Source: Asticcacaulis sp. MM231 (GTDB lineage: Bacteria; Pseudomonadota; Alphaproteobacteria; Caulobacterales; Caulobacteraceae). Taken from it: 64,000 nt of DNA. The notes under the pieces were generated by a model. That model was given only the letters and a program-made list of their open reading frames with translations. It was not told where the DNA came from and did no database searches. Location: the NCBI RefSeq assembly GCF_964186625.1, contig NZ_OZ075108.1:3113001-3177000 (forward strand), read 5' to 3'. A program made the translations under genes and the position numbers. Below are positions 1 to 9,178 of the stretch, one piece after another. How positions within the stretch are numbered: position 1 is the stretch's first letter; each line of letters opens with the position of its first letter.

Positions 1-6
1 TTCGCC

Positions 7-1356
7 ATGACCGCCGCCACGATCCTGTTTATCGACGATGATGACGATCTGCGCGCCGCACACGTGCAGGGGCTCGAACTGGCCGGCTTCACCCTCCGGT
101 CTTTCGCCGGCGGACACGACGCGCTGAAAGGCCTCACGCCTGACTTCGCCGGCGTCGTGGTGACCGATGTGCGGATGCCCGGCATGGACGGTTTCGAGGT
201 CTTCAAACGTATTCAGGCCATCGACGACACCATTCCGGTCGTGCTGATCACCGGGCATGGCGATGTGCCGATGGCCGTCAGGGCGTTGAAAGACGGCGCC
301 TACGACTTCCTCACCAAGCCCTTCGCCATGGATACGCTGAGCGCGGCCCTGCGCCGCGCGCTTGAAGCGCGCCGTCTGATCCTGGAAAACCGCCAGCTTC
401 GCGCGCTCTATACCGCCGCCGGAGACGACGAGGACCGCCTCTTGGGTGAGAGCTCCGTCATGCAGCACCTGCGCCAGACGATCGCGCAGATCGCCGCGGC
501 CGATGTCGATATCCTGATCGCGGGCGAAACCGGGGTCGGCAAGGAACGGGTGGCGCGCACCATCCACCGCCAGAGCGATCGCCGGCACAAGCCCTTCATT
601 CAGGTCAATTGCGCGGTGATGCCGGATTCGATCTTCGCTGCCGAGCTCTTCGGCGTCGACTCGGGCGCACGGCTCGAAGCCGGCGCGCCCTTGTCACGCC
701 GCAGTGTGGGCAAGATTGAAAAGGCCCAGAAGGGCACGCTCTTTCTCGATGATATCGAAGGCCTGAGCCTGCCGCTCCAAGCCAAGTTGCTGCGCGTCGT
801 CGAAGCGCGCGAACTGTGGGTTCTGGGCGCCGATGAACCGAGGCCGGTTGAGTTGCGCATCATCGCCTCAAGCCGCAGCGATCTCAGTCAGGCGATGGAG
901 GCCGGCGCCTTCCGGGCCGACCTCTATTACCGCCTGAGCGGGGTGACCCTCAAAGTGCCACCGCTCAGAAACCGCAAGGACGACATTCTCTTGCTGTTCC
1001 AGCACTGTCTTGTCGCTGCGTCCGCCCGCCTCAAACGCTCCGCTCCGCCCCTAACCGCCGAGCTCAGCCGACATCTGCAGGCGCACGACTGGCCGGGCAA
1101 TGTGCGCGAACTTGAACAATATGCCGAACGCTACGCCCTGGGGCTTGAGGTGGCCACAGCGGCCGAGTTGGATTCCTTCGATGGCGATCAGGGCTTGTCA
1201 GCGCGTGTCGCCGCCTTCGAAGCCGCGCTGCTGCGCGAAACGCTTTCTGGCTGTCAGGGCAGCGCTGCCGAAGCCATGAAGCGCCTCAAGCTGCCGCGCA
1301 AAACCTTTTACGACAAGCTCAACCGCTACAGGATTGATATCCGGGCGTTCCGGTAA
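7..1356 (+). CDS. Sigma-54-type response regulator (DctD/NtrC-like) with degenerate GAFTGA loop
   Basis: The 449-aa protein has a receiver domain (about 5-118; acidic pocket at 10-14, phospho-acceptor D54 in TDVRMPG, K104 in TKPF), an AAA+ domain (Walker A GETGVGKE at 173-180, Walker B TLFLDDI at 244-250, WPGNVRE near 364) and a C-terminal Fis-type helix-turn-helix. In the family it would activate sigma-54 promoters after phosphorylation by a partner kinase. The loop that contacts sigma-54 is normally GAFTGA after ELFG; here the residues are GARLEAG (220-226), and Walker B has DD instead of DE. It may therefore regulate without sigma-54. The ATG overlaps a TGA in the form ATGA, suggesting coupling to an upstream kinase outside the window. 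Family assignment is secure; the DctD subgroup is inferred. Confidence 0.9.
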   Translation: MTAATILFIDDDDDLRAAHVQGLELAGFTLRSFAGGHDALKGLTPDFAGVVVTDVRMPGMDGFEVFKRIQAIDDTIPVVLITGHGDVPMAVRALKDGAYDFLTKPFAMDTLSAALRRALEARRLILENRQLRALYTAAGDDEDRLLGESSVMQHLRQTIAQIAAADVDILIAGETGVGKERVARTIHRQSDRRHKPFIQVNCAVMPDSIFAAELFGVDSGARLEAGAPLSRRSVGKIEKAQKGTLFLDDIEGLSLPLQAKLLRVVEARELWVLGADEPRPVELRIIASSRSDLSQAMEAGAFRADLYYRLSGVTLKVPPLRNRKDDILLLFQHCLVAASARLKRSAPPLTAELSRHLQAHDWPGNVRELEQYAERYALGLEVATAAELDSFDGDQGLSARVAAFEAALLRETLSGCQGSAAEAMKRLKLPRKTFYDKLNRYRIDIRAFR

Positions 1357-1466
1357 GGAAACAAAGCTGCCGAAACAGCCGCCGCATTGTTATTTTACAA
1401 GCCGGCAGCGCATGACTGAAACGGCGTCGTGCCTGGCACGGCCGATCAAAGTTTCAGGAGACGATC

Positions 1467-1724
1467 ATGGTAGATGCAGCAGATATTCATGAACATGCGG
1501 ACGTTATCGGCGCCGATGGCGTTCATGTCGGCACGGTGGACCGCGTTGAAGGCCATCGCATCAAGCTTAAAAAGCTTGAGGTGGAAAGCAATGCGCGCAA
1601 GGGCCATCACCACTTCATCGACCTTGGGCTTGTCGCCGACATAGAAGGCGATCAGGTGCGGCTGTCGGCCAATGCCGATGTCGCTGTGACGCTTGAGGAA
1701 GAAGAAGACGGCGATGGTGTCTGA
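1467..1724 (+). CDS. DUF2171 family small protein
   Basis: An 85-aa acidic protein with a clear AGGAG ribosome-binding site before the ATG. The pattern GADGVHVGTVDRVEG followed by IKL and a HHHFID segment is typical of DUF2171, a PRC-barrel-like fold of unknown function often linked to stress responses in alphaproteobacteria. The C-terminus is a run of acidic residues (EEEEDGDG). It stands alone, 110 bp after the response regulator, and is followed by a palindromic repeat. The biochemical role is unknown. Confidence 0.75.
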   Translation: MVDAADIHEHADVIGADGVHVGTVDRVEGHRIKLKKLEVESNARKGHHHFIDLGLVADIEGDQVRLSANADVAVTLEEEEDGDGV

Positions 1725-1754
1725 CGTGCGGCGTCAAACGGCATTCTGATGCCT

Positions 1755-1858
1755 TAGAGCGTGTTCCGATCTGATTGAATCTGATCGGTGCTCTAATTTT
1801 TTGTTTTGACGCGCTTTTTTATCCGAAAAGTGCGTCACACTTTTCGGAAAGCGCTCTA
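1755..1858. repeat. Intergenic palindromic repeat element with nested hairpins
   Basis: The element is bounded by TAGAGC (1755-1760) and GCTCTA (1853-1858). A first hairpin pairs 1755-1760 with another GCTCTA at 1790-1795 and contains CCGATC/GATCGG. A second hairpin has perfect 10-bp arms, CCGAAAAGTG (1823-1832) and CACTTTTCGG (1838-1847), around a 5-nt loop. The layout resembles the RIME-like intergenic repeats of alphaproteobacteria. It may also end transcripts of the DUF2171 gene and of the convergent XRE gene. Confidence 0.7.
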
Positions 1859-1892
1859 GCGCACGTCATGAGCCGGTGCCGTGAAAACGCCT

Positions 1893-2324
1893 TTAGTGGC
1901 GCTCACGCACCGGTGCATCGTCTGCGTCAAGGCTCATAGCCCGCACCAGTTCGAGGATCTTGCGGCGGCGCAGAGCGCCCTTGATGCGCGGAAAGGCCTC
2001 GGCCAGTTCGATACCCTCACCGGTAGCCAGGAAATCATGGACCGAGCGTTCCGATGCCGATTCCATGAAGGGCTCGCCGTTGCTGCCGGGTACAAAGCCT
2101 TCGTAAAAGAAGCTCACCGGCACTTTCAGGAAGAGCGCCATTTCATACAGCTTCGATGCGCTGATGCGGTTGGCGCCGCGCTCATATTTTTGCACCTGCT
2201 GAAATGTCAGGCCGATCGACTTGGCCAGAGCTTCCTGCGTCAGGCCGAGGGACTTGCGGCGGGAACGCACCCGCATGCCGACATGGAGATCGACGGGGTT
2301 GATATCTTTTACTTCAGTTGACAT
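1893..2324 (-). CDS. PraR-like XRE-family transcriptional regulator
   Basis: A 143-aa protein with a Cro/CI helix-turn-helix at about residues 15-72 (MRVRSRRKSLGLTQEALAKS, then TFQQVQKYERG and RISASKLY). The NPVDLHVGMRVR start and the VPVSFFYEGF segment after the HTH match the alphaproteobacterial PraR/SinR-like group, which represses biofilm or symbiosis genes in rhizobia. The C-terminal 70 residues are less conserved and may mediate dimerisation. It is a single gene; its targets cannot be told from this window. Confidence 0.8.
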   Translation of the reverse strand: MSTEVKDINPVDLHVGMRVRSRRKSLGLTQEALAKSIGLTFQQVQKYERGANRISASKLYEMALFLKVPVSFFYEGFVPGSNGEPFMESASERSVHDFLATGEGIELAEAFPRIKGALRRRKILELVRAMSLDADDAPVRERH

Positions 2325-2501
2325 ACGCTTTAGCCTTACTCCAGTTCGTCGCGATACCCATCAACACGCCGCGAGACTTAAGCAAGCATACGCACGTTTC
2401 AGGCGATTGGATTTTCACTTAAACACGCTGTGAGTTTCTTTTTTGAACTTACAGCCTTTACATGCCAAAATCCAGTACGTCGCCAAAGATAATAGGACGA
2501 A

Positions 2502-2792
2502 TCAGGCTGCCGTCATCTCATGTGCCTCGACAGAGTCGACGGTCCAGCTCGAACTGGTTCCCCGGCACCGCATCAGGAACTGATCGCCATTTTGCCACGG
2601 ACGGCAGATCGCGCGCGACCCCTTGATATCCAGATAGAGCCCGGTGATGTCGAAGCGCTCTACCACGGCCTCGACATTTCGGTTCTCAAGCCTCAACTGA
2701 AGACGATCGCCGCGGTGAAGTCTGCCGCCCTGAACGCAAAAAGTGGTCCCTACAGCGAGATTTTCACACTGACTTGAAGCTGAAAGTTGCAT
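2502..2792 (-). CDS. Small hypothetical protein (beta-rich, possibly PilZ-like)
   Basis: A 96-aa protein with an excellent ribosome-binding site (GGAGGA, then AACC and ATG) fixing the start at 2792; an ATG 12 bp upstream (2804) lies ahead of that site. The reading frame runs further upstream, but that part overlaps the carboxypeptidase gene and is a shadow. The protein looks beta-rich (FCVQGGRLHRGDRLQLRLE, VVERFDITGLYLDIKG) and has four cysteines. The alternating pattern recalls small PilZ or OB-like barrels, but no PilZ RxxxR motif is visible. It lies 86 bp downstream of the carboxypeptidase gene in the same direction. Function unknown. Confidence 0.55.
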   Translation of the reverse strand: MQLSASSQCENLAVGTTFCVQGGRLHRGDRLQLRLENRNVEAVVERFDITGLYLDIKGSRAICRPWQNGDQFLMRCRGTSSSWTVDSVEAHEMTAA

Positions 2793-2878
2793 GGTTTCCT
2801 CCATATTTTGTCCATAAAATATGAGAAAAAACGCATTAAAAAGCCATGTGGTTCGGCATGCCCGCCGAACACGGTCGA

Positions 2879-4003
2879 TCACTTTCGCGGCAAACTGTCG
2901 ATGATATCGGCCAGCGCGACGAGGCACGACACGCCAAGCGCCCGCGAACGTTCGATCGACCAGCCGCGTAAGCTGTCGGGCGCATCGTCGTGATCCTTGA
3001 ACGGCATTTCCAGCGTCATGGCGATGGCGTTGAAACGCTCCGCCACGGCATTGGTCGAGACCTTCAGATTGGCCGCACCGGGGGGGGGAATATCGTAACC
3101 ATAGGTCGTCTGGAAATCGGACGTGCGGGCTTTCAGGCGGTCGAGATAGGATGCGTAGAGCGCGCCGCGCGCCTCGGTCCACGACGGCGTGCCCTCGAAA
3201 CCCGCCATGAAAACGTGCGGGATAGCCTCGTCGCCATGCACATCGATGGCGAAATCGACGCCGCTGGTATCCATAGCCTTGAGCACATAGAGAATTTCGG
3301 GGCTACGCTCCGGCGTGGGGCCGGCCCATTCGCGGTTGAGATCGGTGCCGACCGCATTGGTGCGCAGATGGCCGCGCGCGCTGCCATCGGGGTTCATATT
3401 GGGTACGATGTAGAAGGTGGCCGCCTCGCGCAGCTTCACTGCCACGGGATCATCACCGGTCAGGAAGGCGATGGTGCCCTCCATCCACCATTCGGCCATG
3501 GTTTCGCCGGGATGCTGACGGGCATAGAGCCAGACGCGCTTCATGCCCGTGCCGAGGGTGAAAAGATCGAAGTCGCGGCCATCCAGCGTCTGGCCTAGCA
3601 CGGTGTGCGACACGCCTTCTTTGGCGGCGATTTCGGCCACGAAAGCGCGGTGGCGTTCGCTTTGAAACGGTGCGAAATAGGCGAACCATACCGTATCGGT
3701 CAGGGGCGTGTGGCGGATGGTCAGCACGCCATCGGCATAAGCGGTTTCGGTCTGGAGCCAGTCGGCATGATCGCTGCTGACGCGCGCGCGGTAGTTTTCC
3801 CAGCCGCCGGTATAGGCCGAGCCGCCGGCATTGGTGAGGCGCAGCTCCAGCGGCACGCCGGCGGCGCCATCAACGCGAAAATGGAACCACTGGTAATAGT
3901 GCGAACCGTTATCCGGCCGTATCGCCAGATCCCAACTGGCGCCCTCGCCGCTTAAAACCTCGATATTGCCCCCATCGAAATCGGACGTGATGCTGATGGC
4001 CAT
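2879..4003 (-). CDS. M14-family zinc carboxypeptidase, cytosolic carboxypeptidase type
   Basis: 374 aa without a signal peptide. The N-terminal beta-sandwich (about 1-120) followed by a carboxypeptidase domain is the layout of the M14B/M14D cytosolic carboxypeptidases. Visible motifs are RQHPGETMAEWW (zinc ligands H and E), NPDGSARGHLRTNAVGTDLNREW (substrate arginine and NR), DVHGDE (third zinc ligand H) and TLEMPFK (catalytic E). The family removes C-terminal residues, in eukaryotes polyglutamate tails; the bacterial substrate is unknown. A run of nine C (3080-3088 on the plus strand as G) encodes a Pro-rich turn (IPPPG) and could be slippage-prone. The gene starts 2 bp after the metQ stop, so it may be co-transcribed with metNIQ. 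Confidence 0.88.
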   Translation of the reverse strand: MAISITSDFDGGNIEVLSGEGASWDLAIRPDNGSHYYQWFHFRVDGAAGVPLELRLTNAGGSAYTGGWENYRARVSSDHADWLQTETAYADGVLTIRHTPLTDTVWFAYFAPFQSERHRAFVAEIAAKEGVSHTVLGQTLDGRDFDLFTLGTGMKRVWLYARQHPGETMAEWWMEGTIAFLTGDDPVAVKLREAATFYIVPNMNPDGSARGHLRTNAVGTDLNREWAGPTPERSPEILYVLKAMDTSGVDFAIDVHGDEAIPHVFMAGFEGTPSWTEARGALYASYLDRLKARTSDFQTTYGYDIPPPGAANLKVSTNAVAERFNAIAMTLEMPFKDHDDAPDSLRGWSIERSRALGVSCLVALADIIDSLPRK

Positions 4004-4005
4004 GA

Positions 4006-4800
4006 TCAGGCTCCCTTGGCGGCGATAACCGCTCCGTGATAGGTGCCAGCGATGAAATCACGCACCTTTTGCGACGTCAGGGCCTCGGCCAGCGCCGTGA
4101 TGCGGACGTCGTCCTTGTTGTCCGGACGGGCGACGAGATAGTTGAGATAGGGGCTGTCCGGCCCTTCGATGATCAGGGCATCCTTTTGCGGATCGAGCTT
4201 GGCGTCAAGCGCGTAGTTGGTGTTGATCAGGGCCATATCGACCTCGCCCAGCACGCGCGGCAGCGACGGCGATTCCAGTTCCTTGAAGACGAAGGTCTTC
4301 GGATTGGCGACGATATCCTTTGGCGTGGCGGCGATATCGTTGGGGTCTTTCAGCGTGATCAGGCCGTTCTTGTGCAGCAGGATGAGGGCGCGGCCGGTAT
4401 TGGTCGGGTCGTTCGGCAGGGCAATGACCGCGCCATTTTTCAGGTCGGCGATGGCCTTGACCTTGCGCGAATAGGCGCCAAACGGCTCGACATGGACGCC
4501 CACGATCGGCAGCAGATGGGTGCCGTGCTCGGAATTGAAGGCCTGAAGATACGGCAGGGTCTGGAAATAGTTGGCGTCGATCAGCTTTTGCTCAACCTGC
4601 ATATTGGGCTGGACGTAATCATTGAACACCTTGATCTGCAGGTCGATGCCCTTGGCGGCCAGATCGGGCTGCACCGCTTTCAGGATTTCAGCGTGCGGCA
4701 CGGCGGTGGCGGCCACGGTCAGGACATTGGCCTTCGCAGCGGGTTTGGCGCAGGCCGAAACCGCCAGGGCCGACAACACGAACAGACGACGAGACAACAT
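4006..4800 (-). CDS. metQ: D-methionine ABC transporter substrate-binding lipoprotein MetQ
   Basis: 264 aa with a lipoprotein signal (MLSRRLFVLSALAVSAC, lipobox VSAC), then the NlpA/MetQ fold: VAATAVPHAEIL, FNDYVQPN, LIDANYFQTLPYL, VHVEPFGAYSRK, ALPNDPTNTGRAL and the Asn-rich ligand segment MALINTNYALDA. It captures methionine for the MetNI importer. The start at 4800 is chosen because AAGGA lies 10 bp upstream and the signal peptide begins there; the longer frame runs into metI. Last gene of metN-metI-metQ, 10 bp after metI. Confidence 0.93.
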   Translation of the reverse strand: MLSRRLFVLSALAVSACAKPAAKANVLTVAATAVPHAEILKAVQPDLAAKGIDLQIKVFNDYVQPNMQVEQKLIDANYFQTLPYLQAFNSEHGTHLLPIVGVHVEPFGAYSRKVKAIADLKNGAVIALPNDPTNTGRALILLHKNGLITLKDPNDIAATPKDIVANPKTFVFKELESPSLPRVLGEVDMALINTNYALDAKLDPQKDALIIEGPDSPYLNYLVARPDNKDDVRITALAEALTSQKVRDFIAGTYHGAVIAAKGA

Positions 4801-4810
4801 TGTAATATCC

Positions 4811-5485
4811 TTACTTTCTATGGAAACGCGCCACCAGCGCATCTCCCAACATTTGCAGCCCCTGCACCAGCACCACGATCAGCGCGACCGTGACCACCAT
4901 GACATCGGTCTGGAATCTTTGATAGCCATAACGCACGGCCAGATCGCCCAGGCCGCCGGCCCCGACCACGCCGGCCATGGCGGTATAGGACACCAGCGCG
5001 ATGGCGGTCATGGTGATGGCGGCGATCAGGCCGGGCATGGCTTCGGGCAGCAGGGTATGGACGATGATCTGGCGCTTGCTGGCCCCTAAGGCCTGCGTGG
5101 CCTCGACCACGGCGTGCTCAACCTCGCGCAGAGCGGTTTCGACCAGACGCGCGAAAAAGGGCGCCGCCCCCAGAACGAGCGGCGGAATGGCGCCACGGAC
5201 GCCCAGCGAGGTGCCGACCAGGGCCAGGGTCACCGGAATAAGCAGGATGAACAGGATGACGAACGGGATGGAGCGCAGCACATTGACGATCAGGCTAAGC
5301 ACGCCATAGGTGAAGCGGTTGGGCGCCAGGCCGGTCGGCGAGGTCACCGACAGCCATACCCCGACCGGCAGACCGAGGATAACGCTCAAAACCAGAGAGC
5401 CCAGCAGCATGGCGACGGTTTCCCAGCTCGCCAGCGCGATTTCACCACCGTCTATATGGCTGAAAAACTGCACGAAATCACTCAT
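4811..5485 (-). CDS. metI: Methionine ABC transporter permease MetI
   Basis: 224 aa with five or six hydrophobic segments and the binding-protein-dependent permease loop [13 protein letters not shown] (EAA motif, about residues 128-145) that docks on the MetN ATPase. [19 protein letters not shown] and [23 protein letters not shown] are signatures of the MetI subfamily. The start codon overlaps the metN stop as ATGA (5482-5485), showing translational coupling. It forms the inner-membrane channel for methionine uptake. Confidence 0.95.
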   Translation of the reverse strand: MSDFVQFFSHIDGGEIALASWETVAMLLGSLVLSVILGLPVGVWLSVTSPTGLAPNRFTYGVLSLIVNVLRSIPFVILFILLIPVTLALVGTSLGVRGAIPPLVLGAAPFFARLVETALREVEHAVVEATQALGASKRQIIVHTLLPEAMPGLIAAITMTAIALVSYTAMAGVVGAGGLGDLAVRYGYQRFQTDVMVVTVALIVVLVQGLQMLGDALVARFHRK

Positions 5486-6480
5486 ATCAGGCCCTCCACG
5501 CGCACGCCGCGCGTTTTCAGGCGCTCGATCACCAGGGCACGATCCGTGCCCGTGATATCGACGATCAGATGGCCATAGGGCACGGATTTCAGTTCGGACA
5601 CCTGCCCGGCCAGAATACTGAAACGGACATCGGCGCCTTGCGTGGCGGCGCTCAGGGCATCGCCCGTCACCACCTCACCGAAATAGGTCAGGCGCAGGCG
5701 GGTATCGGCCGCGCCGGAGATCGACGGCGCATGCGGCAGAAGGTGTCTGCCAAGCGCGCGCGCCGCATCGCTGACCGGATCGAACAACACCTGCGCCACG
5801 GTCCCTACCTCGGCGAGCCGGCCCTCTTCGAGCACGGCGACGCGGTCGCAGATCTGGCGCACCACGTTCATTTCGTGCGTCACGATGACGACGGTCAGGC
5901 CAAGATCGCGGTTGAGTTCGGCCAGCAGGGCCAGCACGCCCTGCGTCGCTTCGGGATCGAGCGCGCTGGTCGGTTCGTCGCACAACAGGATATCCGGCGC
6001 ATTGGCCAGCGCGCGGGCGATGGCGACGCGCTGCTTCTGGCCGCCGGAAAGCTGCGACGGGTACTTGTCGGCGTGATCGCTCAGGCCCACCCGCGCCAGC
6101 AGATCATCGACGCGCTGATGGTCGGCGTCGGTCAGGCTTTTTTTGGCCAGTTTCAGGGCGAACAGCACGTTCTGGCGGGCGGTTTTCGATGACAGCAGCC
6201 CGAACGCCTGAAAGATCATACCGAGCTTATGACGCACCGCCGACAACTGCGCCGCTTTCAGCTTGCCGATATCGACGCCATTGACCTCGACCGTACCGCG
6301 CGTCGGCGTCTCCAGCCGGTTGATCAGGCGCACCAGGGTTGACTTGCCCGAACCCGACGGTCCGATGATGCCGAAGACCTCACCCAACTCGATGCCGAGC
6401 GAGACGCCGGACAGGGCATCCTGCGTCCGCCCCTTCAGGGCAAACCGCTTGGAAACATCATGGAACCGGATCAGAGACAA
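5482..6480 (-). CDS. metN: Methionine ABC transporter ATP-binding protein MetN
   Basis: 332 aa. ABC ATPase with Walker [10 protein letters not shown] (40-48), Q-loop in MIFQAFGLL, signature LSGGQKQR, Walker [17 protein letters not shown] and switch H in VIVTHEM. Residues after about 250 form the C-terminal NIL (ACT-like) domain, which in MetN binds methionine and shuts down transport. First gene of metNIQ. The 156-bp region upstream is shared with the divergent GH127 gene; I see no convincing SAM riboswitch there. Confidence 0.95.
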   Translation of the reverse strand: MSLIRFHDVSKRFALKGRTQDALSGVSLGIELGEVFGIIGPSGSGKSTLVRLINRLETPTRGTVEVNGVDIGKLKAAQLSAVRHKLGMIFQAFGLLSSKTARQNVLFALKLAKKSLTDADHQRVDDLLARVGLSDHADKYPSQLSGGQKQRVAIARALANAPDILLCDEPTSALDPEATQGVLALLAELNRDLGLTVVIVTHEMNVVRQICDRVAVLEEGRLAEVGTVAQVLFDPVSDAARALGRHLLPHAPSISGAADTRLRLTYFGEVVTGDALSAATQGADVRFSILAGQVSELKSVPYGHLIVDITGTDRALVIERLKTRGVRVEGLI

Positions 6481-6546
6481 GGCACACCTAAAGAAAACTT
6501 GGACGGTTGGGTTTAGCGATCTGACCCCGCGAGGTAAAGCGACTTT

Positions 6547-6605
6547 TGAAAGCGCTTTTAAATGTCAGACAATAAACTTGACCGGGCGTGAGCGCCGTCT
6601 ATGCT
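6547..6605 (+). promoter_or_regulatory. Predicted promoter and LacI-type operator of the GH127 gene
   Basis: TGAAAGCGCTTTTA (6547-6560) is a near-perfect palindrome centred on AGCGCT, the typical form of LacI-family operators (consensus-like TGAAAGCGCTTTCA). Downstream, TTGACC (6578-6583) and TATGCT (6600-6605) are spaced 16 bp and fit a sigma-70 promoter about 30 bp before the ATG. The operator also lies upstream of metN on the other strand. The regulator is not identified; the sequence differs from the TGACAGCG-type operators near zwf. Confidence 0.5.
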
Positions 6606-6636
6606 GCGCGCATAAAAACAATATCGGGATGAGATC

Positions 6637-8985
6637 ATGGTTCGCTTGTCACGTCGTCAGGCCATCGCCGCCGGCACAGCGCTTAGCGCTTTAGGTGCAA
6701 TCAAGGCACAGGCGCAAAGCAAGAACGCTCAGGTCACGCCATTTCCACTGACGGCGGTGCGGCTGAAAGCCTCGATCTTCGAAACCGCCAGCGAGGCCAA
6801 CAAGAGCTACCTGCTGGCGCTTGAGCCTGACCGCCTGCTGCACAATTTCTATCTGTTCGCCGGCTTGCCGACCAAGGGCGAGGTCTATGGCGGCTGGGAA
6901 GCGCGCGGCATCGCCGGCCACAGCCTCGGCCACTATATGAGCGCCTGTTCCCTGATGTACGCCCAGACCGGTGATGCGGCTCTGAAACAGCGCGCCGACT
7001 ATATCATCGCCGCCCTGCTCGTCATTCAGGCGAAGAACGGTGACGGCTATGCCGGCGGCACGACGGTGGACCGCGACGGCAAGACGGTCGATGGCAAGAT
7101 CATCTATGAGGAACTGCGCAAGGGCGATATCCGCACGGCCGGTTTCGATCTCAACGGCGGCTGGGTGCCGATCTACACCTACCACAAGGTATTCGCCGGC
7201 GTGCTCGATACCCATGCCCTGTGCGGCAATGCCGACGCCCTGAAGGTGGCGATCGGGCTGGCCGATTATCTCGGCACGATTTTCGAGACTTTAAGCGACG
7301 ATCAGGTCCAGACCGTCCTGATGGCCGAACACGGCGGCATCAACGACACCTATGCCCAGCTTTACGCCCGCACGCAGGACAAACGCTGGCTGAAACTGGC
7401 CGAGCGCATCCGCCACAAGGCCGTGCTCGATCCGATCACCGAGGGCCGCGATGAACTGGCCGGCAAGCACGCCAACACCCAGATTCCCAAGGTCATCGGT
7501 CTGGCGCGCCTCTACGAACTGACCGGCGAACCTAAGCACGCCAAGGCGGCCATGTTCTTCTGGGAGACGGTGACAAAAGACCACTCCTATGTCATCGGCG
7601 GCAATTCCAATTTCGAGCACTTTGGCGAACCGCGCATGCTGGCCAACCGCCTGGGTCAGCAGACCTGCGAGGCCTGCAACACCTACAACATGCTGAAACT
7701 GAGCCGCCATCTCTATGGCTGGAGCGGCGACAAGCGCTATTTCGACTTTTTCGAGCGCGCTCATCTCAACCACATCATGTCGCAGCAGGACCCGGCCACC
7801 GGCATGGTGTCCTACTTCTCACCCCTGGCCTCAGGCTATGGCCGCAAGCATTCGACGCCGGACAACGACTTCTGGTGCTGCGTCGGCTCCGGCATGGAAA
7901 GCCACGCCAAGCACGGTGAGAGCATCTACTGGCAACAGGGCGACCGCATCCTGATCAACCTCTATTACGCCTCGACGCTCGACGCGGCGGATCAGGGCGT
8001 GAAGATCGATATGGAGACGGCCTTCCCTTATGAGGACATGGTGCGCCTGCGCGTTTCCGGCACACCGAAAAAGCCGGTGAGCCTGGGTCTTCGGGTGCCG
8101 GACTGGTGCGCCGCACCGGTGCTGACGCGCAATGGCGTGGCGGTGACCGCCCCGGCGAAAAACGGCTATCTGCTGCTCGATGGCCTGAAAGCCGGCGACA
8201 GCCTCACCCTGAAACTGCCGATGACCATCCGCAGCGATGCCATGCCGGATGACGCCAACCTGATCGCCTTCCTCAACGGCCCGCTGGTGCTGGCCGCCGA
8301 TCTCGGCCCGGTCAGCGCGCCATGGAGCGGTATCGATCCGGTGATCATCGCCGACAGCGAGCACGATATCCTGCGGCCGGCGCTGGAAGGCGCGGCCCAG
8401 AGCTTTACCCCCGGCGACAAGGGCTATCCCGCCCCCCTCACCTTGCGTCCCTATTTCGATCAGCACCACAACCGCACCGCGGTCTATTTCCGCCGCTTTG
8501 GCGTGGTGGAATGGCCGGTGGCCGAGGCCGCCTACCGCGAGGAAGCCCGCGCCAAGGCCGACAAGGAAGCCCGCACGGTTGATGTCATCCGGCTTGGCGA
8601 ACAACAGCCGGAGAAGGATCATAATTTCGACGGCACCGACGCCACCAGTGTCATCACGCACATCAACACGCGCGGCCGCATGGTCAATGGCTATTTCCAG
8701 TTCGACATGCGCGTCCAGCCGGGGCCGCAGACGCTTTACGTCACCTATAACGGCGCCGATCGTAACCGCGACATCCGCATCCTGATCGACGGCCAGCCGT
8801 TCGCCATCGAAAAGCTCGAAGGCGCGCCGACCTCAGCGCTCCAGATCAAGACCTATGCCCTGCCGGAAGCCCTGACCAAGGGGAAAACCAGAGTGCGTCT
8901 GCGCTTCGATGTGCCTGACAATAAGTGGCAATGGACGACGGTCTATGAGTGCCGCATCCTGAAAGCGGGCGGTACAGCGGTTTAG
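6637..8985 (+). CDS. GH127 beta-L-arabinofuranosidase (DUF1680), exported
   Basis: 782 aa. The N-terminus RLSRRQAIAAGTALSALGAIKAQAQS is a Tat-like signal peptide (RR pair, cleavage near AQA). The body matches glycoside hydrolase family 127: an (alpha/alpha)6 barrel followed by beta-sandwich domains. The zinc-cysteine catalytic centre is visible: E345 and C347 in TCEACNTYNML, and C414-C415 in FWCCVGSGMESHAKHGE, equivalent to the Glu/Cys set of HypBA1, where one Cys is the nucleophile. It should release terminal beta-L-arabinofuranose from plant glycoproteins or arabinans in the periplasm. It has its own promoter and LacI-type operator, and the following genes face the opposite way. Confidence 0.92.
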   Translation: MVRLSRRQAIAAGTALSALGAIKAQAQSKNAQVTPFPLTAVRLKASIFETASEANKSYLLALEPDRLLHNFYLFAGLPTKGEVYGGWEARGIAGHSLGHYMSACSLMYAQTGDAALKQRADYIIAALLVIQAKNGDGYAGGTTVDRDGKTVDGKIIYEELRKGDIRTAGFDLNGGWVPIYTYHKVFAGVLDTHALCGNADALKVAIGLADYLGTIFETLSDDQVQTVLMAEHGGINDTYAQLYARTQDKRWLKLAERIRHKAVLDPITEGRDELAGKHANTQIPKVIGLARLYELTGEPKHAKAAMFFWETVTKDHSYVIGGNSNFEHFGEPRMLANRLGQQTCEACNTYNMLKLSRHLYGWSGDKRYFDFFERAHLNHIMSQQDPATGMVSYFSPLASGYGRKHSTPDNDFWCCVGSGMESHAKHGESIYWQQGDRILINLYYASTLDAADQGVKIDMETAFPYEDMVRLRVSGTPKKPVSLGLRVPDWCAAPVLTRNGVAVTAPAKNGYLLLDGLKAGDSLTLKLPMTIRSDAMPDDANLIAFLNGPLVLAADLGPVSAPWSGIDPVIIADSEHDILRPALEGAAQSFTPGDKGYPAPLTLRPYFDQHHNRTAVYFRRFGVVEWPVAEAAYREEARAKADKEARTVDVIRLGEQQPEKDHNFDGTDATSVITHINTRGRMVNGYFQFDMRVQPGPQTLYVTYNGADRNRDIRILIDGQPFAIEKLEGAPTSALQIKTYALPEALTKGKTRVRLRFDVPDNKWQWTTVYECRILKAGGTAV

Positions 8986-8999
8986 GGGAGCCCCGCCCC

Positions 9000-9116
9000 C
9001 CTTCAAAGTCAGGCGCGCCGACGTCCCCCTACTGGAAGACGGTGGCGTTCAAACGTCACCGTCTGGCTGTCTCCGGCGACAAGATCGACATCGGCGACGT
9101 TACGCTTCCCTTTTGA
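9000..9116 (+). other. Possible 3' remnant of a coding sequence
   Basis: Between the GH127 stop and the end of the convergent esterase gene, one plus-strand frame reads as plausible protein (YWKTVAFKRHRLAVSGDK, then IDIGDVTLPF and TGA at 9114) but has no start codon or ribosome-binding site. It could be the tail of a decayed gene or simply GC-rich non-coding DNA. I cannot name its parent. Confidence 0.2.
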
Positions 9117-9178
9117 GGGAGAGACGACTCGCGAACGCGCAGGACCACAAGCGCAGCCAGCGTGTAGCGGTCGAACCT

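Noticed and set aside
3080..3088. Nine-G tract in the carboxypeptidase gene as a phase-variation switch
   Set aside because: The frame is intact, the tract codes for a plausible Pro-rich turn, and phase variation by poly-G is not typical of this group; kept only as a remark in the gene entry.
6481..6636. SAM riboswitch upstream of metN
   Set aside because: No SAM-I or SAM-II conserved core could be traced in the 156-bp region, and most of it is occupied by the GH127 promoter and operator.
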